The translations under genes and the position numbers were made by a program. Under the pieces are notes generated by a model that did not search any database, had not been told where the DNA came from, and saw nothing but the letters and a program-made list of their open reading frames with translations. Positions 47,857 through 57,218 of a DNA stretch of 64,000 bases are shown one piece after another. Each line of letters begins with the position of its first letter. Position 1 is the stretch's first letter. The stretch comes from an uncultured Desulfobulbaceae bacterium (GTDB lineage: Bacteria; Desulfobacterota; Desulfobulbia; Desulfobulbales; Desulfocapsaceae): NCBI GenBank assembly GCA_937910875.1, contig CALENA010000053.1:27759-91758 (forward strand). The letters run 5' to 3'.

Positions 47857-49477
47857 TTGGCAGAAACAGGAGTTGGCCAGCAGCCTCAGCCGTTTCCCCG
47901 AACGGAAGAAGACCTTCACCCGCCACGGCGGAGAAGAGATCCAGCGGCTGGCCCTGCCCGAAGAAATAGACGAGGAATACGAGCGACAGCTCGGCTTTCC
48001 CGGCCGCTACCCCTTTACCCGCGGGGTCCAGCCCACCATGCACCGGGGCCGCTTATGGACCATGCGCCAGTATGCGGGCTTTTCCACGGCGGCCGAGTCC
48101 AATCTGCGCTATCGTTACCTCCTGGAACAGGGAACCACGGGCCTGTCCGTGGCCTTTGATCTGCCCACCCAGATCGGCTACGACTCCGACGACCCCATGG
48201 CCCTGGGCGAAGTGGGCAAGGTGGGGGTGGCCATCGACACCCTGGCCGACATGGAAGTCCTGTTTCAGGAAATCCCCCTGGGGGAGATCTCCACCTCCAT
48301 GACCATCAACTCCCCGGCCATCGTCCTTCTGGCCATGTATATTGTTGTGGCCGAAAAGCAGGGGGTGGCCACAGACCAGCTGCGGGGCACCATCCAGAAC
48401 GATGTCCTCAAGGAATATGTGGCCCGGGGCACCTACATCTTTCCACCCCGCCCGTCCCTGCGCCTGATCACCAATATCTTCCAGTGGTGCGGCACCCACG
48501 CCCCGCTCTTCAACACCATCTCCATCTCGGGCTACCACATCCGCGAGGCCGGGTCCACCGCAGCCCAGGAGGTGGGTCTGACCCTGGCCAACGGCATCAC
48601 CTATGTCCAGACCGCACTCGACGCCGGACTTGAGCTGGATCAGTTTGCCCGGCGCCTGGCCTTTTTCTTCAACGCCTCCTCCAACCTCCTGGAAGAAGTG
48701 GCCAAGTTTCGGGCCGCGCGTCGGCTCTGGGCCCGAATCATGAAAAACCGTTTCGAGGCCAGGAACCCGGCCTCGCAGATGCTTCGCTTTCACTCCCAGA
48801 CCGCGGGCAGCAGCCTCACGGCCCAGCAGGTGGACAACAACATCGTCCGGGTCACCATTCAGGCCCTGGCCGCAGTCCTGGGCGGGACCCAGAGCCTGCA
48901 CACCAACTCCCGGGATGAGGCCCTGGGCTTGCCCACCGAAGATTCGGTACGCACTGCACTGCGCACCCAGCAGATCATTGCCCACGAGTCTGGCATCGCC
49001 GAAACCATTGACCCCCTGGCTGGATCTTATTATATCGAGCAGCTCACCGATCAGATTGAGCTGGAGGCCGAGGAACTGATCGCCACCATTGAAGAGGCAG
49101 GTGGGGTGGTCGCGGCCATTGAAAACGGTCTGATCCAGCGCCGGATCGAGGAGAGCGCCTACCAGTACCAGCTGGAAGTGGAACAGGGCGAACGGGTCAT
49201 TGTCGGGGTCAACAAATTTCAGGAGAGCGCGGAAGAACGACCGCCCCTGCACCGGGTCGACCCGGCCGTGGAAGACGAGCAGGTCGGACGGCTGGCCGCG
49301 GTCCGGGCTGGCCGCGACAACGTAGAGGTAGACCGACTGCTGGCCGAACTGAAGATGGCCGCCCAGTCGGGAGAGGACAATCTGATGGAACCGATCCTGG
49401 CCGCGGTCCGGGCCTACGCCTCACTGGGCGAGATCTGCCTGGTCCTGCGTGAAGTCTTTGGTGAATACCGGGATTAG
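47831..49477 (+). CDS. mcmA: methylmalonyl-CoA mutase large subunit (catalytic barrel)
   Basis: This 548-residue TIM-barrel subunit binds acyl-CoA and performs the radical rearrangement. Seen: the N-terminal [19 protein letters not shown] and the [13 protein letters not shown] block, [21 protein letters not shown]-type [28 protein letters not shown] and [15 protein letters not shown]. It lacks a B12 domain, consistent with a split enzyme. The ATG at 47831 inside meaB fits the family; the earlier in-frame ATG at 47654 does not. Confidence 0.95.
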   Translation: MTDSNSLSDWQKQELASSLSRFPERKKTFTRHGGEEIQRLALPEEIDEEYERQLGFPGRYPFTRGVQPTMHRGRLWTMRQYAGFSTAAESNLRYRYLLEQGTTGLSVAFDLPTQIGYDSDDPMALGEVGKVGVAIDTLADMEVLFQEIPLGEISTSMTINSPAIVLLAMYIVVAEKQGVATDQLRGTIQNDVLKEYVARGTYIFPPRPSLRLITNIFQWCGTHAPLFNTISISGYHIREAGSTAAQEVGLTLANGITYVQTALDAGLELDQFARRLAFFFNASSNLLEEVAKFRAARRLWARIMKNRFEARNPASQMLRFHSQTAGSSLTAQQVDNNIVRVTIQALAAVLGGTQSLHTNSRDEALGLPTEDSVRTALRTQQIIAHESGIAETIDPLAGSYYIEQLTDQIELEAEELIATIEEAGGVVAAIENGLIQRRIEESAYQYQLEVEQGERVIVGVNKFQESAEERPPLHRVDPAVEDEQVGRLAAVRAGRDNVEVDRLLAELKMAAQSGEDNLMEPILAAVRAYASLGEICLVLREVFGEYRD

Positions 49478-49515
49478 TTGACAGAAATAGAATTAATTAT
49501 CGGGATGTTTAAATA

Positions 49516-49585
49516 GGGGGTTATGGCGGTGGGCTTGGCCCGGCAGGCACAGGAAGCGAGGACGTCTGCAGGGCCTGATTCGCCC
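49516..49585 (+). repeat. diverged relative of the long palindrome upstream of mce
   Basis: The sequence from TTATGGCGGTGGGCTTGGCC through CAGGAAG matches the left flank and arm of the 46.2-kb palindrome, and CGCCCGAGAC matches its interior CGCCCGAAAC. The complementary right arm is not preserved. It lies in the 215-base gap between the mutase and epimerase genes. Confidence 0.6.
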
Positions 49586-49692
49586 GAGACCCTAACTCTG
49601 AACCATATGCCTACACCCAAGGCCACTGACAGGACCCACAACTCCAACCCTGACAGATTGAGAAAAATCAGCAAAATTCACCCAACACAATT

Positions 49693-50097
49693 ATGTTACA
49701 AAAAATCGATCACCTGGGCATTGCCGTCCACTCCATCGCCACGGCCCGCCTCTTTTATGAGCAGGTTCTGGGCCTGACCTGCGAGCATGAGGAAGAGGTG
49801 GCCAGCCAGCAGGTCAAGACCGCCTTTTTTACGGTGGGCGAGACCCACATCGAGTTGCTGGAACCCACCAGCCCCGAGAGCCCTGTTGCCAAGTTTTTGG
49901 CCAGCCGGGGTGAGGGGATCCATCATGTGGCCTATGCCTGCGACGACCTTGCAGGCCAGCTGGTCCAGGCCAGAGAGGCCGGCTGCCGCCTGATCCATGA
50001 AACCCCGATCGTCGGGGCCGGCAACAAACAGATCGCCTTTCTCCACCCCAAGTCCAGCCACGGTGTGCTCACCGAACTCTGCAGCGGAGAAGCCTGA
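49693..50097 (+). CDS. mce: methylmalonyl-CoA epimerase
   Basis: This 134-residue glyoxalase-fold metalloenzyme interconverts (S)- and (R)-methylmalonyl-CoA, linking the decarboxylase to the mutase. Seen: the start [13 protein letters not shown] with metal ligand H6, [27 protein letters not shown] and the C-terminal [14 protein letters not shown] with the last glutamate ligand. Its stop overlaps the mmdA start by one base (TGATG). Confidence 0.94.
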   Translation: MLQKIDHLGIAVHSIATARLFYEQVLGLTCEHEEEVASQQVKTAFFTVGETHIELLEPTSPESPVAKFLASRGEGIHHVAYACDDLAGQLVQAREAGCRLIHETPIVGAGNKQIAFLHPKSSHGVLTELCSGEA

Positions 50098-51641
50098 TGA
50101 ACAGACATCTTGACCAGTTAATGAAACTGCGCGACGAGGCCCGCCTGGGTGGCGGCCAGGAACGCATCGACAAGATCCACAGCCAGGGGCGGATGACCGC
50201 CCGCGAACGGATCGACCTCCTCCTGGACCCCGGCTCCTTCGAGGAATTCGACATGTTCGTGACCCACCGCAGCCACGACTTCGGCATGGCAGACAAGGTC
50301 TACCCCGGAGACGGCGTGGTCACCGGCTACGGCACGGTGAACGGCCGCCTGGTCTATGTCTATGCCCAGGACCCCACCATCCTCGGCGGCTCTCTCTCCG
50401 AGACCATGGCCGAAAAGATCTGCAAAGTCATGGACCTGGCCATCAAAAACGGGGCGCCGGTCATCGGGCTCAACGACTCGGGCGGCGCCCGAATCCAGGA
50501 GGGAATCGAGAGTCTGGCCGGATATTCCGATATCTTTCTGCGCAACGTCAAAGCCTCGGGCGTGGTCCCGCAGATCTCGGCCATCTTCGGTCCCTGCGCC
50601 GGGGGGGCGGTCTACTCACCGGCACTGACCGACTTTATCATCATGGTCCGCACCTTTTCCTACATGTTCCTCACCGGACCCAAGGTGGTCAAATCCGTGA
50701 CCCATGAGGATGTCACCGTCGAGGAACTGGGCGGTGCCGACATGCACGCCTCCCGCAGCGGGGTGGCCGACTACGCCGCGGAATCAGGGGTGGAGGCCGT
50801 CCTCTATGTCAAGCGCCTGCTCTCCTTTCTCCCCCAGAATAACGTTGAGACCCCGGCCCTGGTCCCCACTCTCGACCCCCCGGACCGCCGTGCCGAAGAG
50901 CTCAATGCGCTCATCCCGAGCAACACCCATCAGGCCTACGACATGAAGGAGGTCATCCTCCAGACCGTTGATGACCACGATTTCTTCGAGATCAAGCCAG
51001 ATTTTGCCCCCAATATCATTATCGGTTATGGCCGCTACAACGGGCGCACCGTCGGGATCGTCGCCAACCAGCCGTCCTCCCTCTCCGGGGTCCTGGACAT
51101 CAACTCCTCGATCAAGGCGGCCCGTTTTGTTCGTTTCTGCGACTGCTTCAACATCCCGGTGGTGACCTTTGTCGATGTCCCCGGCTTCCTACCCGGGACC
51201 GCCCAGGAATACGGCGGGGCCATCCGACACGGGGCCAAGCTTCTCTTTGCCTATGCCGAAGCTACCATTCCCAAGGTGACGGTGATCACCCGCAAGGCCT
51301 ACGGCGGCGCTTACTGCGTCATGTCATCCAAACACCTGCGCGGCGATATCAACTTTGCCTGGCCCTGCGCCGAAATCGCTGTCATGGGCGCCAAGGGAGC
51401 CGTCGAGATCCTTTACGGCCGTGAGGCGCGGCTCAGCGCCGATCCTGTGGCCTTTCTCCTGGAAAAAGAGGAGGAATACCAGAATGCCGTGGCCAACCCC
51501 TATGTGGCGGCCCGGCGCGGATATGTGGATGACATCATTGAACCGTCCAGGACCCGTTTCAGGATCATCAAGTCACTGGAGATGCTGCGCAACAAGCATG
51601 ACTCCAACCCCATGAAAAAACACGGCAATATCCCGCTGTAG
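50097..51641 (+). CDS. mmdA: methylmalonyl-CoA decarboxylase/carboxyltransferase alpha subunit
   Basis: This 514-residue carboxyltransferase moves CO2 between methylmalonyl-CoA and biotin. Seen: the N-terminal [33 protein letters not shown], the oxyanion-hole [25 protein letters not shown], and the second crotonase half with [17 protein letters not shown] and [13 protein letters not shown]. Together with the next three genes it forms a biotin-dependent sodium-pumping complex; running in reverse it would carboxylate propionyl-CoA. Confidence 0.93.
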   Translation: MNRHLDQLMKLRDEARLGGGQERIDKIHSQGRMTARERIDLLLDPGSFEEFDMFVTHRSHDFGMADKVYPGDGVVTGYGTVNGRLVYVYAQDPTILGGSLSETMAEKICKVMDLAIKNGAPVIGLNDSGGARIQEGIESLAGYSDIFLRNVKASGVVPQISAIFGPCAGGAVYSPALTDFIIMVRTFSYMFLTGPKVVKSVTHEDVTVEELGGADMHASRSGVADYAAESGVEAVLYVKRLLSFLPQNNVETPALVPTLDPPDRRAEELNALIPSNTHQAYDMKEVILQTVDDHDFFEIKPDFAPNIIIGYGRYNGRTVGIVANQPSSLSGVLDINSSIKAARFVRFCDCFNIPVVTFVDVPGFLPGTAQEYGGAIRHGAKLLFAYAEATIPKVTVITRKAYGGAYCVMSSKHLRGDINFAWPCAEIAVMGAKGAVEILYGREARLSADPVAFLLEKEEEYQNAVANPYVAARRGYVDDIIEPSRTRFRIIKSLEMLRNKHDSNPMKKHGNIPL

Positions 51642-51657
51642 AACGGAAACAACGACC

Positions 51658-52041
51658 ATGAATTTCCTGCAAACAGGCCTTGCCGCCCTCAACGAACCCG
51701 GTTTCAACGCCCTGACCTTTTCCCTCTTCGGGATGGGGCTGGTCTTCGCCGGTCTGGTGGTCATCAGCCTGTACATAACGCTTCTGCCCAAACTCCTGCA
51801 CCTGTCCCGGACCCGGCCCAGAAAAAAAACCGGCCCGATCCCCCCGGCCACACCAGACCACGACCCGGAGATCCTGCTGGCCATTGCCACGGCCCTGCAT
51901 TTGCAGAGCAACTTCCCTGATGAAAACTCACGATTGACCTGGAAGAGCCATGGCGATCTTGAATCGCCGTGGCTGGTCTCCAAACGCATGCACACCCTGG
52001 CCCAGCGTAAACTTCAATCCAGCCCGTGGAGACAGGGATGA
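51658..52041 (+). CDS. OadG-like gamma/delta subunit of the decarboxylase Na+ pump
   Basis: This is a 127-residue protein with one N-terminal transmembrane helix (about 18-48, LTFSLFGMGLVFAGLVVISLY) followed by a Pro-rich linker and a short hydrophilic domain. Size, topology and position match OadG/MmdD subunits, which hold the carboxyltransferase and biotin carrier to the membrane pump. Its stop overlaps the biotin carrier start (ATGA). Confidence 0.82.
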   Translation: MNFLQTGLAALNEPGFNALTFSLFGMGLVFAGLVVISLYITLLPKLLHLSRTRPRKKTGPIPPATPDHDPEILLAIATALHLQSNFPDENSRLTWKSHGDLESPWLVSKRMHTLAQRKLQSSPWRQG

Positions 52042-52493
52042 AACAATACAGACTCACCATCAACCAGACCCCATACACCGTCCGTATCCTCGAAGTCCAT
52101 GATGATCGGGTAGTGGCCGAGGTCAACGGCTGTGAACATGTGGTCGGCATCGAGGCCATCGAAAATGTCGGGCTCGCGACAAACGCCCAGGCACCTGCCC
52201 AGCCCGGACACACGGCAGCCCCGCCCGCCAGTTCCTCTCAGACGCCTACCGGACCCTCATCGGTCTCCCTTCCTGATGCGCCAGGGACGGTGACGACCCC
52301 CATGCCCGGACAGATCATCGCCCTCCATGTCAACCAGGGCGATCGGGTGAAAAAAGGCCAGAAACTCCTGATCCTTGAGGCCATGAAACTGGAAAACGTG
52401 ATCACGGCCACGGGTGACGGGGCCGTGACCGAAATCCTGGTGGCCGAAGGTGACGTGGTCTCCCAGGGTCAGCCCCTGCTGATCCTGAGCTGA
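52038..52493 (+). CDS. mmdC: biotin carrier protein of the methylmalonyl-CoA decarboxylase
   Basis: This 151-residue carrier has an N-terminal barrel-like part, an Ala/Pro/Ser linker (about 50-80) and a biotinyl domain with the modified lysine in EAMKLEN (K117; the usual motif is EAMKM or EAMKL) after the GQIIALHVNQGDRVKKGQKL hairpin. It shuttles carboxybiotin between MmdA and MmdB. The start at 52038 overlaps the upstream stop by four bases. Confidence 0.93.
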   Translation: MKQYRLTINQTPYTVRILEVHDDRVVAEVNGCEHVVGIEAIENVGLATNAQAPAQPGHTAAPPASSSQTPTGPSSVSLPDAPGTVTTPMPGQIIALHVNQGDRVKKGQKLLILEAMKLENVITATGDGAVTEILVAEGDVVSQGQPLLILS

Positions 52494-52511
52494 ACAAGAA
52501 GGAGAGAAGAC

Positions 52512-53639
52512 GTGGACCTGACCATCTTTCTGCACAACTCCGGCTTCTACCACCTGGAGTGGACCAACCTGGTGATGATCTGTGTGGGTGTTCTGTTCAT
52601 CTACCTGGCGGTCACCAAGGACTACGAGCCCCTGCTCCTGGTCCCCATCGGTTTTGGCATGGTGGTCGGCAATATCCCGCCGATCACCGGGATGCCGCTT
52701 TCGGTCTATGCCGAGGGCTCGGTCTTTTATTACATCTACCTGGGGGTGATGAAGGGGATTTATCCCCCTCTGATCTTCCTGGGGATCGGGGCCATGACCG
52801 ATTTTTCGACCATGCTCTCCAATCCCAAGCTGACCTTATTGGGGGCAGCGGCCCAGATCGGTGTTTTCCTTACCTTTATCGGGGCCTTGATCCTGGGTTT
52901 CACCAAGGCCGAGGCCGGAGCGATCGGGATCATCGGCGGGGCTGACGGCCCCACGGCCATCTTTCTCTCTTCAATGCTGGCCCCGCAACTCCTGGGGCCC
53001 ATCGCCATTGCCGCCTATTCTTACATGGCCCTGGTCCCGGTGATCCAGCCGCCGATCATGTATCTGCTGACCACCAAGGCGGAACGGCGCATCCACATGA
53101 AACCGCCGCGTCTGGTCTCCAAACGGGAGAAGATCATCTTCCCCATCGTCGCCTTTCTGATCTGCGCCCTGATCGCCCCTGGCTCCATGACCCTGCTGGG
53201 CATGCTCTTCTTCGGCAACCTGCTCAAAGAATCCATGGTCACGGAACGGCTGGCCAATACCGCCCGCAACGCCCTGATCGATACGGTCACCATCCTCCTC
53301 GGGTTTTCCGTGGGGGCCTCAACCCAGGCCCAGACCTTTCTCACTCCGCAGTCAATCCTGATCTTCGGACTTGGGGCGGTCTCATTCATCATCGCCACCA
53401 TGGGGGGAATCCTCTTTGCCAAGCTGATGAATCTCTTTCTCAAGGACAAGATCAATCCCCTGCTCGGTGCGGCCGGGGTCTCGGCCGTCCCCGACTCGGC
53501 CCGGGTCGTCCATGCAGTGGGACTCAAGTCGGATCCCACCAACTTTCTGCTCATGCATGCCATGGCCCCCAACGTCGCCGGAGTAATCGGCTCAGCCATT
53601 GCTGCAGGTGTCCTCTGGTCAGCCCTGGGGGGTTTCTAG
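52512..53639 (+). CDS. mmdB: sodium-translocating decarboxylase beta subunit
   Basis: This 375-residue inner-membrane subunit decarboxylates carboxybiotin and pumps Na+ outward (or uses the gradient in reverse). Seen: about nine to eleven hydrophobic segments, the family blocks PLLLVPIGFGMVVGN, IFLGIGAMTDFSTMLSNPK, the conserved GGADGPTAIF with the key aspartate, and the C-terminal NFLLMHAMAPNVAGVIGSA. The start is a GTG at 52512 with GGAGAG upstream. It is the last gene of the propionate cluster. Confidence 0.95.
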   Translation: MDLTIFLHNSGFYHLEWTNLVMICVGVLFIYLAVTKDYEPLLLVPIGFGMVVGNIPPITGMPLSVYAEGSVFYYIYLGVMKGIYPPLIFLGIGAMTDFSTMLSNPKLTLLGAAAQIGVFLTFIGALILGFTKAEAGAIGIIGGADGPTAIFLSSMLAPQLLGPIAIAAYSYMALVPVIQPPIMYLLTTKAERRIHMKPPRLVSKREKIIFPIVAFLICALIAPGSMTLLGMLFFGNLLKESMVTERLANTARNALIDTVTILLGFSVGASTQAQTFLTPQSILIFGLGAVSFIIATMGGILFAKLMNLFLKDKINPLLGAAGVSAVPDSARVVHAVGLKSDPTNFLLMHAMAPNVAGVIGSAIAAGVLWSALGGF

Positions 53640-53800
53640 TTCATTGAAAGAAAGGGATTTTCTAAAAGTCGTTACTGACTGCGAAAACGCCAGAACATAA
53701 CCGGCAGAACCTGCCGTGGTTTCCCATTGTTTCCATCATCAACCGAACATTGCGAGAGAAAGCCTTTCATCAGCCATCTTCTCAATGCACTGAACAGAGA

Positions 53801-54047
53801 AAATAGGGGACAGACCACGATATTTCCTTGGTATTCGCCTCCTGGGCCTAGCCGCCCTGGTGCCGGTAATTGAAGAGATCTTCTGGCGCTATTTTCTGCT
53901 GAGAAGGATGATTTCGCCGAAATGGCAGGAGCAGAAACCGATTGTTTTTACGCTGAAATCATTCCTGTGAGTGACCCTGCTTTTCACCCTGTCCGAACCG
54001 GATTGTTTGTTTGTGTGTCAAATAATACCGTGGTCTGTCCCCTATTT
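53801..54047. mobile_element. 19-bp inverted repeat pair (REP-like) enclosing a gene fragment
   Basis: AAATAGGGGACAGACCACG (53801-53819) and its exact reverse complement (54029-54047) flank 209 bases holding a CPBP-protease fragment. Sequences starting GGGGACAGACCACG are familiar to me as repeats around REP-associated tyrosine transposase genes, but no transposase is here. The 627-base gap 53640-54266 also holds a weak CGGCAG/CTGCCG hairpin near 53702 and the cus promoter region. Confidence 0.7.
53821..53970 (+). pseudogene. fragment of a CPBP (CAAX-type) intramembrane protease
   Basis: A 49-codon frame between the inverted repeats reads LAALVPVIEEIFWRYFLLRR in its core. The EE-X3-R motif within a hydrophobic helix is the hallmark of CPBP/Rce1-type membrane proteases. 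There is no start, and the rest of the roughly 200-residue family is missing, so it is a relic. Confidence 0.65.
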
Positions 54048-54112
54048 ATCTGCTATTTATCCTCTATTTATCCTGCCCAAAACCCCTCCTTTTCCCCCTC
54101 CGTTTAAAGAAT

Positions 54113-54136
54113 ACTCTTCAGCCATTGCTGAATAGT
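54113..54136. promoter_or_regulatory. candidate activator site upstream of the cus sigma-54 promoter
   Basis: ACTCTTCAGC-catt-GCTGAATAGT is an inverted repeat with 9 of 10 pairs. Its centre lies about 108 bases upstream of the predicted sigma-54 transcription start, the normal place for an enhancer-binding protein. Confidence 0.5.
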
Positions 54137-54206
54137 CTCTAAATCAGCGCCCACTTCCCCCTGTCCAAACAAGTCAACATACTGATATCATAGCGTATCA
54201 ACATCA

Positions 54207-54221
54207 TGGCACATTCCTTGC
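54207..54221 (+). promoter_or_regulatory. sigma-54 promoter of the cus operon
   Basis: TGGCACATTCCTTGC matches the -24/-12 consensus (TGGCAC-N5-TTGC) with the required 10 bases between GG and GC. Transcription would start near 54233, 34 bases before the first start codon. Sigma-54 control implies a dedicated activator, such as a ZraR/HydG-type regulator, encoded elsewhere. Confidence 0.75.
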
Positions 54222-54266
54222 TTATGGATGCCAGGTCAATCATGACCTGCGAATCGGAGACAAGAA

Positions 54267-55592
54267 ATGAAACGAACACCCTGCCTGCGGGCCGTGCTTG
54301 CCCTGACCATTCTGTTTGCACCTGTGGCCATTTCTGCCGGTGAAAACATCCCACCCTCCCCCCTGCTGGAGCAATTGATTGAGATTGCCCTGACAGAGAA
54401 TTCCGGGCTCAAGGCCTCGGAAAATCGCCTGCAGATTTTTGAAAACAAGATCCCGCCGGCCGGTTCCTTTAACGACCCGACTCTTTCCTTTGGCCTCAGC
54501 AACTATCCGGTGGACACCCTCAATGACAATCAGACACCCATGACCGGTAAAAGCATCAAACTCTCCCAGGCCTTTCCATTTCCAGGGAAACTCGCAGCCC
54601 GAGAAATGGCCGCGGAGCAACAGGCACAGTGGTACCAGGGCATGCTTGCGGACAACAGACTGCAGGTCATCCGCAAGATCAAAGAGAGTTACTATTCTCT
54701 GTACTCTCTGAACAAGGCCATCCTGATCACGGAAAAAAATATCAGTCTCTTAAAAGACTTCATCCGTCTGACAGAGACCAGTTATGAAACAGGAAAGGGC
54801 CTTCAGCAGGATGTGCTCAGGGCTCAGATGGAACACGCGGTCCTGATCGACCGGCTCTATACTTTCAGACAGCAACACCAGTCAGCCCTGGCCGAGATGG
54901 AACGTACCCTGAACCAGTCGCTGCCCTTTTCATTAAGCGACCTCCCTGATTTCAATTTTCCAGACCTGCCACCCTCTTCAGCCGATCTGGAGCAGACAGC
55001 CGAGGAAAACAGGCCTCTGCTCTCCTCATATCAGGCCGTGATCAGGCAATATCAGGCCCAGAAAGAACTGGCCAAACTCGATTTCAACCCGGACCTGAAA
55101 GTGGGGCTGGCTTACACCTTCAGGGAACGAACAGCGGCCGACAGAGGCACTGATTTTGTCGGCATTGAACTGGGCATGGACCTGCCCGTCTACAGGGCCA
55201 AGCGAAACGCCGCCGTGGCCGAGGCAGAGGCAGGCAGAAGGATGGCCATTGAACAGTACAGAGACATCCAGACAACAATTCTCTTCAACATCCATGACGA
55301 ATACAGCCGGCTGGAGAAGGCGTACGCTCAGTTCAATCTCTATAAAAGCGGAATCCTCCCCCTGGCCCGGCAGAATTTTGAAGCGGTCCTGAGCGGTTAC
55401 CAGGTGGGGAAGAACAGCTTTCTGGCCCTGCTGGAGAGTCAGAAGGCCGTCAACAATTACGAAATGGAATATTACAGAGCCCTGGCAGAAGGCCAGCGTT
55501 CCTGGGCCAGGCTTGAGGCAGAAACCGGGATGGCCCTGAGCACATCCCCGGTACAACAGGAATCAAACGCCTTGGATCAGATCCAAAACTGA
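54267..55592 (+). CDS. cusC: TolC-family outer membrane channel of a heavy-metal efflux pump (CusC/CzcC type)
   Basis: This 441-residue outer-membrane component has a signal peptide (about 1-24) and two TolC repeats with long helical segments (AAEQQAQWYQGMLADNRLQV; FNLYKSGILPLARQNFEAVL). The ETSYETGKGLQQDVLRAQME segment is typical of this family. It is the first gene of the cus operon and connects to the adaptor and RND pump encoded next. The following 107-base gap is nearly all repeat copy 3. Confidence 0.88.
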   Translation: MKRTPCLRAVLALTILFAPVAISAGENIPPSPLLEQLIEIALTENSGLKASENRLQIFENKIPPAGSFNDPTLSFGLSNYPVDTLNDNQTPMTGKSIKLSQAFPFPGKLAAREMAAEQQAQWYQGMLADNRLQVIRKIKESYYSLYSLNKAILITEKNISLLKDFIRLTETSYETGKGLQQDVLRAQMEHAVLIDRLYTFRQQHQSALAEMERTLNQSLPFSLSDLPDFNFPDLPPSSADLEQTAEENRPLLSSYQAVIRQYQAQKELAKLDFNPDLKVGLAYTFRERTAADRGTDFVGIELGMDLPVYRAKRNAAVAEAEAGRRMAIEQYRDIQTTILFNIHDEYSRLEKAYAQFNLYKSGILPLARQNFEAVLSGYQVGKNSFLALLESQKAVNNYEMEYYRALAEGQRSWARLEAETGMALSTSPVQQESNALDQIQN

Positions 55593-55597
55593 GCAAC

Positions 55598-55688
55598 ATG
55601 GCTGGACCAAATGGCCAGCCATAACAAACCATGAAATTTCATCACTTCGGCATAGCCTGTCATGCTCTTCGATGAACTTTTGGATAAA
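55598..55688 (+). repeat. dispersed two-hairpin intergenic repeat, copy 3
   Basis: Hairpin I is GGCTGG/CCAGCC. Hairpin II pairs GAAATTTC with GAACTTTT (one mismatch, one wobble) and TCGG with TCGA (one wobble). A 14-codon frame runs from ATG 55631 to TGA 55673-55675. It fills almost the whole space between the channel and adaptor genes. Confidence 0.85.
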
Positions 55689-55699
55689 GGAAAACAGAT

Positions 55700-57067
55700 A
55701 TGCCAAACAATGCCACTTGGTCTCTCACGCTTCTCCTCACCGTCATGCAGGTTCTCGTCTTCCCTGTCTTTCACTTTGAACAGAACAGCAAGGGCCTGCA
55801 TCTGGACTGGTTCGGGGAACTCTCGGTCGCCCATGCGGACAACCATCAGTATACCTGCAGCATGCATCCCTTTGTCCTCCAGGATGAACCGGGCAACTGC
55901 CCGATCTGTGGCATGACCCTTGTTCCGGTGAGGTCTGATCTCTCCGGTCCCTCAAACAGCAAGGCGATTTCCATAGATCCCGTCACCCAGCAGAACATGG
56001 GAATCCGTTCCGCCACTGTGGGCAGGCGCAGCCTGCACAGAACCATTCGCACTGTGGGCCTGGTCGGTTATGAGGAATCGCGCCAGTATTCTGTGAACTC
56101 AAAGACTGACGGCTGGATAGAACGATTATACGTCAATGAAACCGGTAAGTTTGTAAAAAAAGGTGAGCCTCTGCTGGAAATTTACAGCCCGGAGTTGATC
56201 GCCGCCCAGGAGGAATTTCTGCTCTCTCTGCGCAACAGCACCGCCCTCAAGAACAACACCATTCCAGACATGAGCGCAAGCGCGGACCGGCTCCTTGAAT
56301 CATCCCGGAAACGGCTCCGCTACTGGGATATCAGCGAGCAACAGATCAACCGGCTCGCCCAGAGCGGCGAGGTCCTGAAGACCCTTGTACTGCATGCGAC
56401 TTATGACGGCATTATCACCCAGAAAAAAGTAGTGCAGGGCATGTTTGTGAAAGCAGGTATGGAACTCATCCAGGTCTCAGACATCTCAAGTGTCTGGGTC
56501 TATGCCGATATTTATGAAAATGAACTGCCCTGGGCAAAGGCGGGACAAAAGGCCAAGGTTTTTCTGCCCTACTTGAGTGAGCCCATCCAGGGTTCGGTGA
56601 GCACCGTTTATCCCTATGTCGACCCCAAAACCCGCACCATCAAGGTGCGAATCGATCTGGCCAATAACAACCTTGAACTGAGGCCGGACATGTATGTCAG
56701 TGTTTACCTGGAGGCGCACGCTGTACAGGATGTCCTGGCCATTCCCATGGAAGCCGTGATCAATTCAGGCAACACAAAAAGAGTTTTCCTGGCCCTGGCC
56801 GACGGAAAATTTGAACCACGGGAGGTTGAGCTTGGTCTGCAGGGCGATAAAGGCTTTGTCGAGATCATCAGTGGTCTTGCTGAAAACGACCAGGTCGTCA
56901 TCTCGGCCCAGTTCCTTCTGGACTCTGAAAGCACCACCCGGGAGGCCATTCAAAAAATGTGGAAACCAAAAACCATCACGCCTCCTGCCACCCAGGATGC
57001 ACAAGGGGCAAACGCTGATCCGATCAAAAACGACAGCAAGGGCTCCCTGGAAGAATTATTCAAGTAA
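55700..57067 (+). CDS. cusB: RND efflux periplasmic adaptor with heavy-metal-binding domain (CusB-like)
   Basis: This 455-residue membrane-fusion protein links the inner-membrane pump to the outer channel. Seen: an N-terminal hydrophobic anchor, a heavy-metal-binding motif YTCSMHPFV...NCPICGMTLVPV (about 51-76), the barrel-sandwich hybrid (GWIERLYVNETGKFVKKGEP) and adaptor beta domains (YADIYENELPWAKAGQKAKV). The metal-binding motif and the CusA-like pump downstream favour Cu(I)/Ag(I). The gap after it contains repeat copy 4. Confidence 0.9.
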   Translation: MPNNATWSLTLLLTVMQVLVFPVFHFEQNSKGLHLDWFGELSVAHADNHQYTCSMHPFVLQDEPGNCPICGMTLVPVRSDLSGPSNSKAISIDPVTQQNMGIRSATVGRRSLHRTIRTVGLVGYEESRQYSVNSKTDGWIERLYVNETGKFVKKGEPLLEIYSPELIAAQEEFLLSLRNSTALKNNTIPDMSASADRLLESSRKRLRYWDISEQQINRLAQSGEVLKTLVLHATYDGIITQKKVVQGMFVKAGMELIQVSDISSVWVYADIYENELPWAKAGQKAKVFLPYLSEPIQGSVSTVYPYVDPKTRTIKVRIDLANNNLELRPDMYVSVYLEAHAVQDVLAIPMEAVINSGNTKRVFLALADGKFEPREVELGLQGDKGFVEIISGLAENDQVVISAQFLLDSESTTREAIQKMWKPKTITPPATQDAQGANADPIKNDSKGSLEELFK

Positions 57068-57092
57068 TCCCAGTGGATGCCACGATCAATCA

Positions 57093-57191
57093 AACCAGCA
57101 AGGCTGAACCATATTGGCCAGTCACAACCAACCATGAACGTTCACAATTTCGACATGGCCAGTCATGGTCTTCGATGAACTTTCAGATAAA
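57093..57191 (+). repeat. dispersed two-hairpin intergenic repeat, copy 4
   Basis: Hairpin I pairs GGCTG with CAGTC through one G-T pair. Hairpin II pairs GAACGTTC with GAACTTTC (7 of 8) and TCGA with TCGA. A 14-codon frame runs from ATG 57134 to TGA 57176-57178. The copy spans most of the 151-base gap between adaptor and pump genes. Confidence 0.85.
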
Positions 57192-57218
57192 CAGGCAGCT
57201 ACATAAAGGCATACATCC

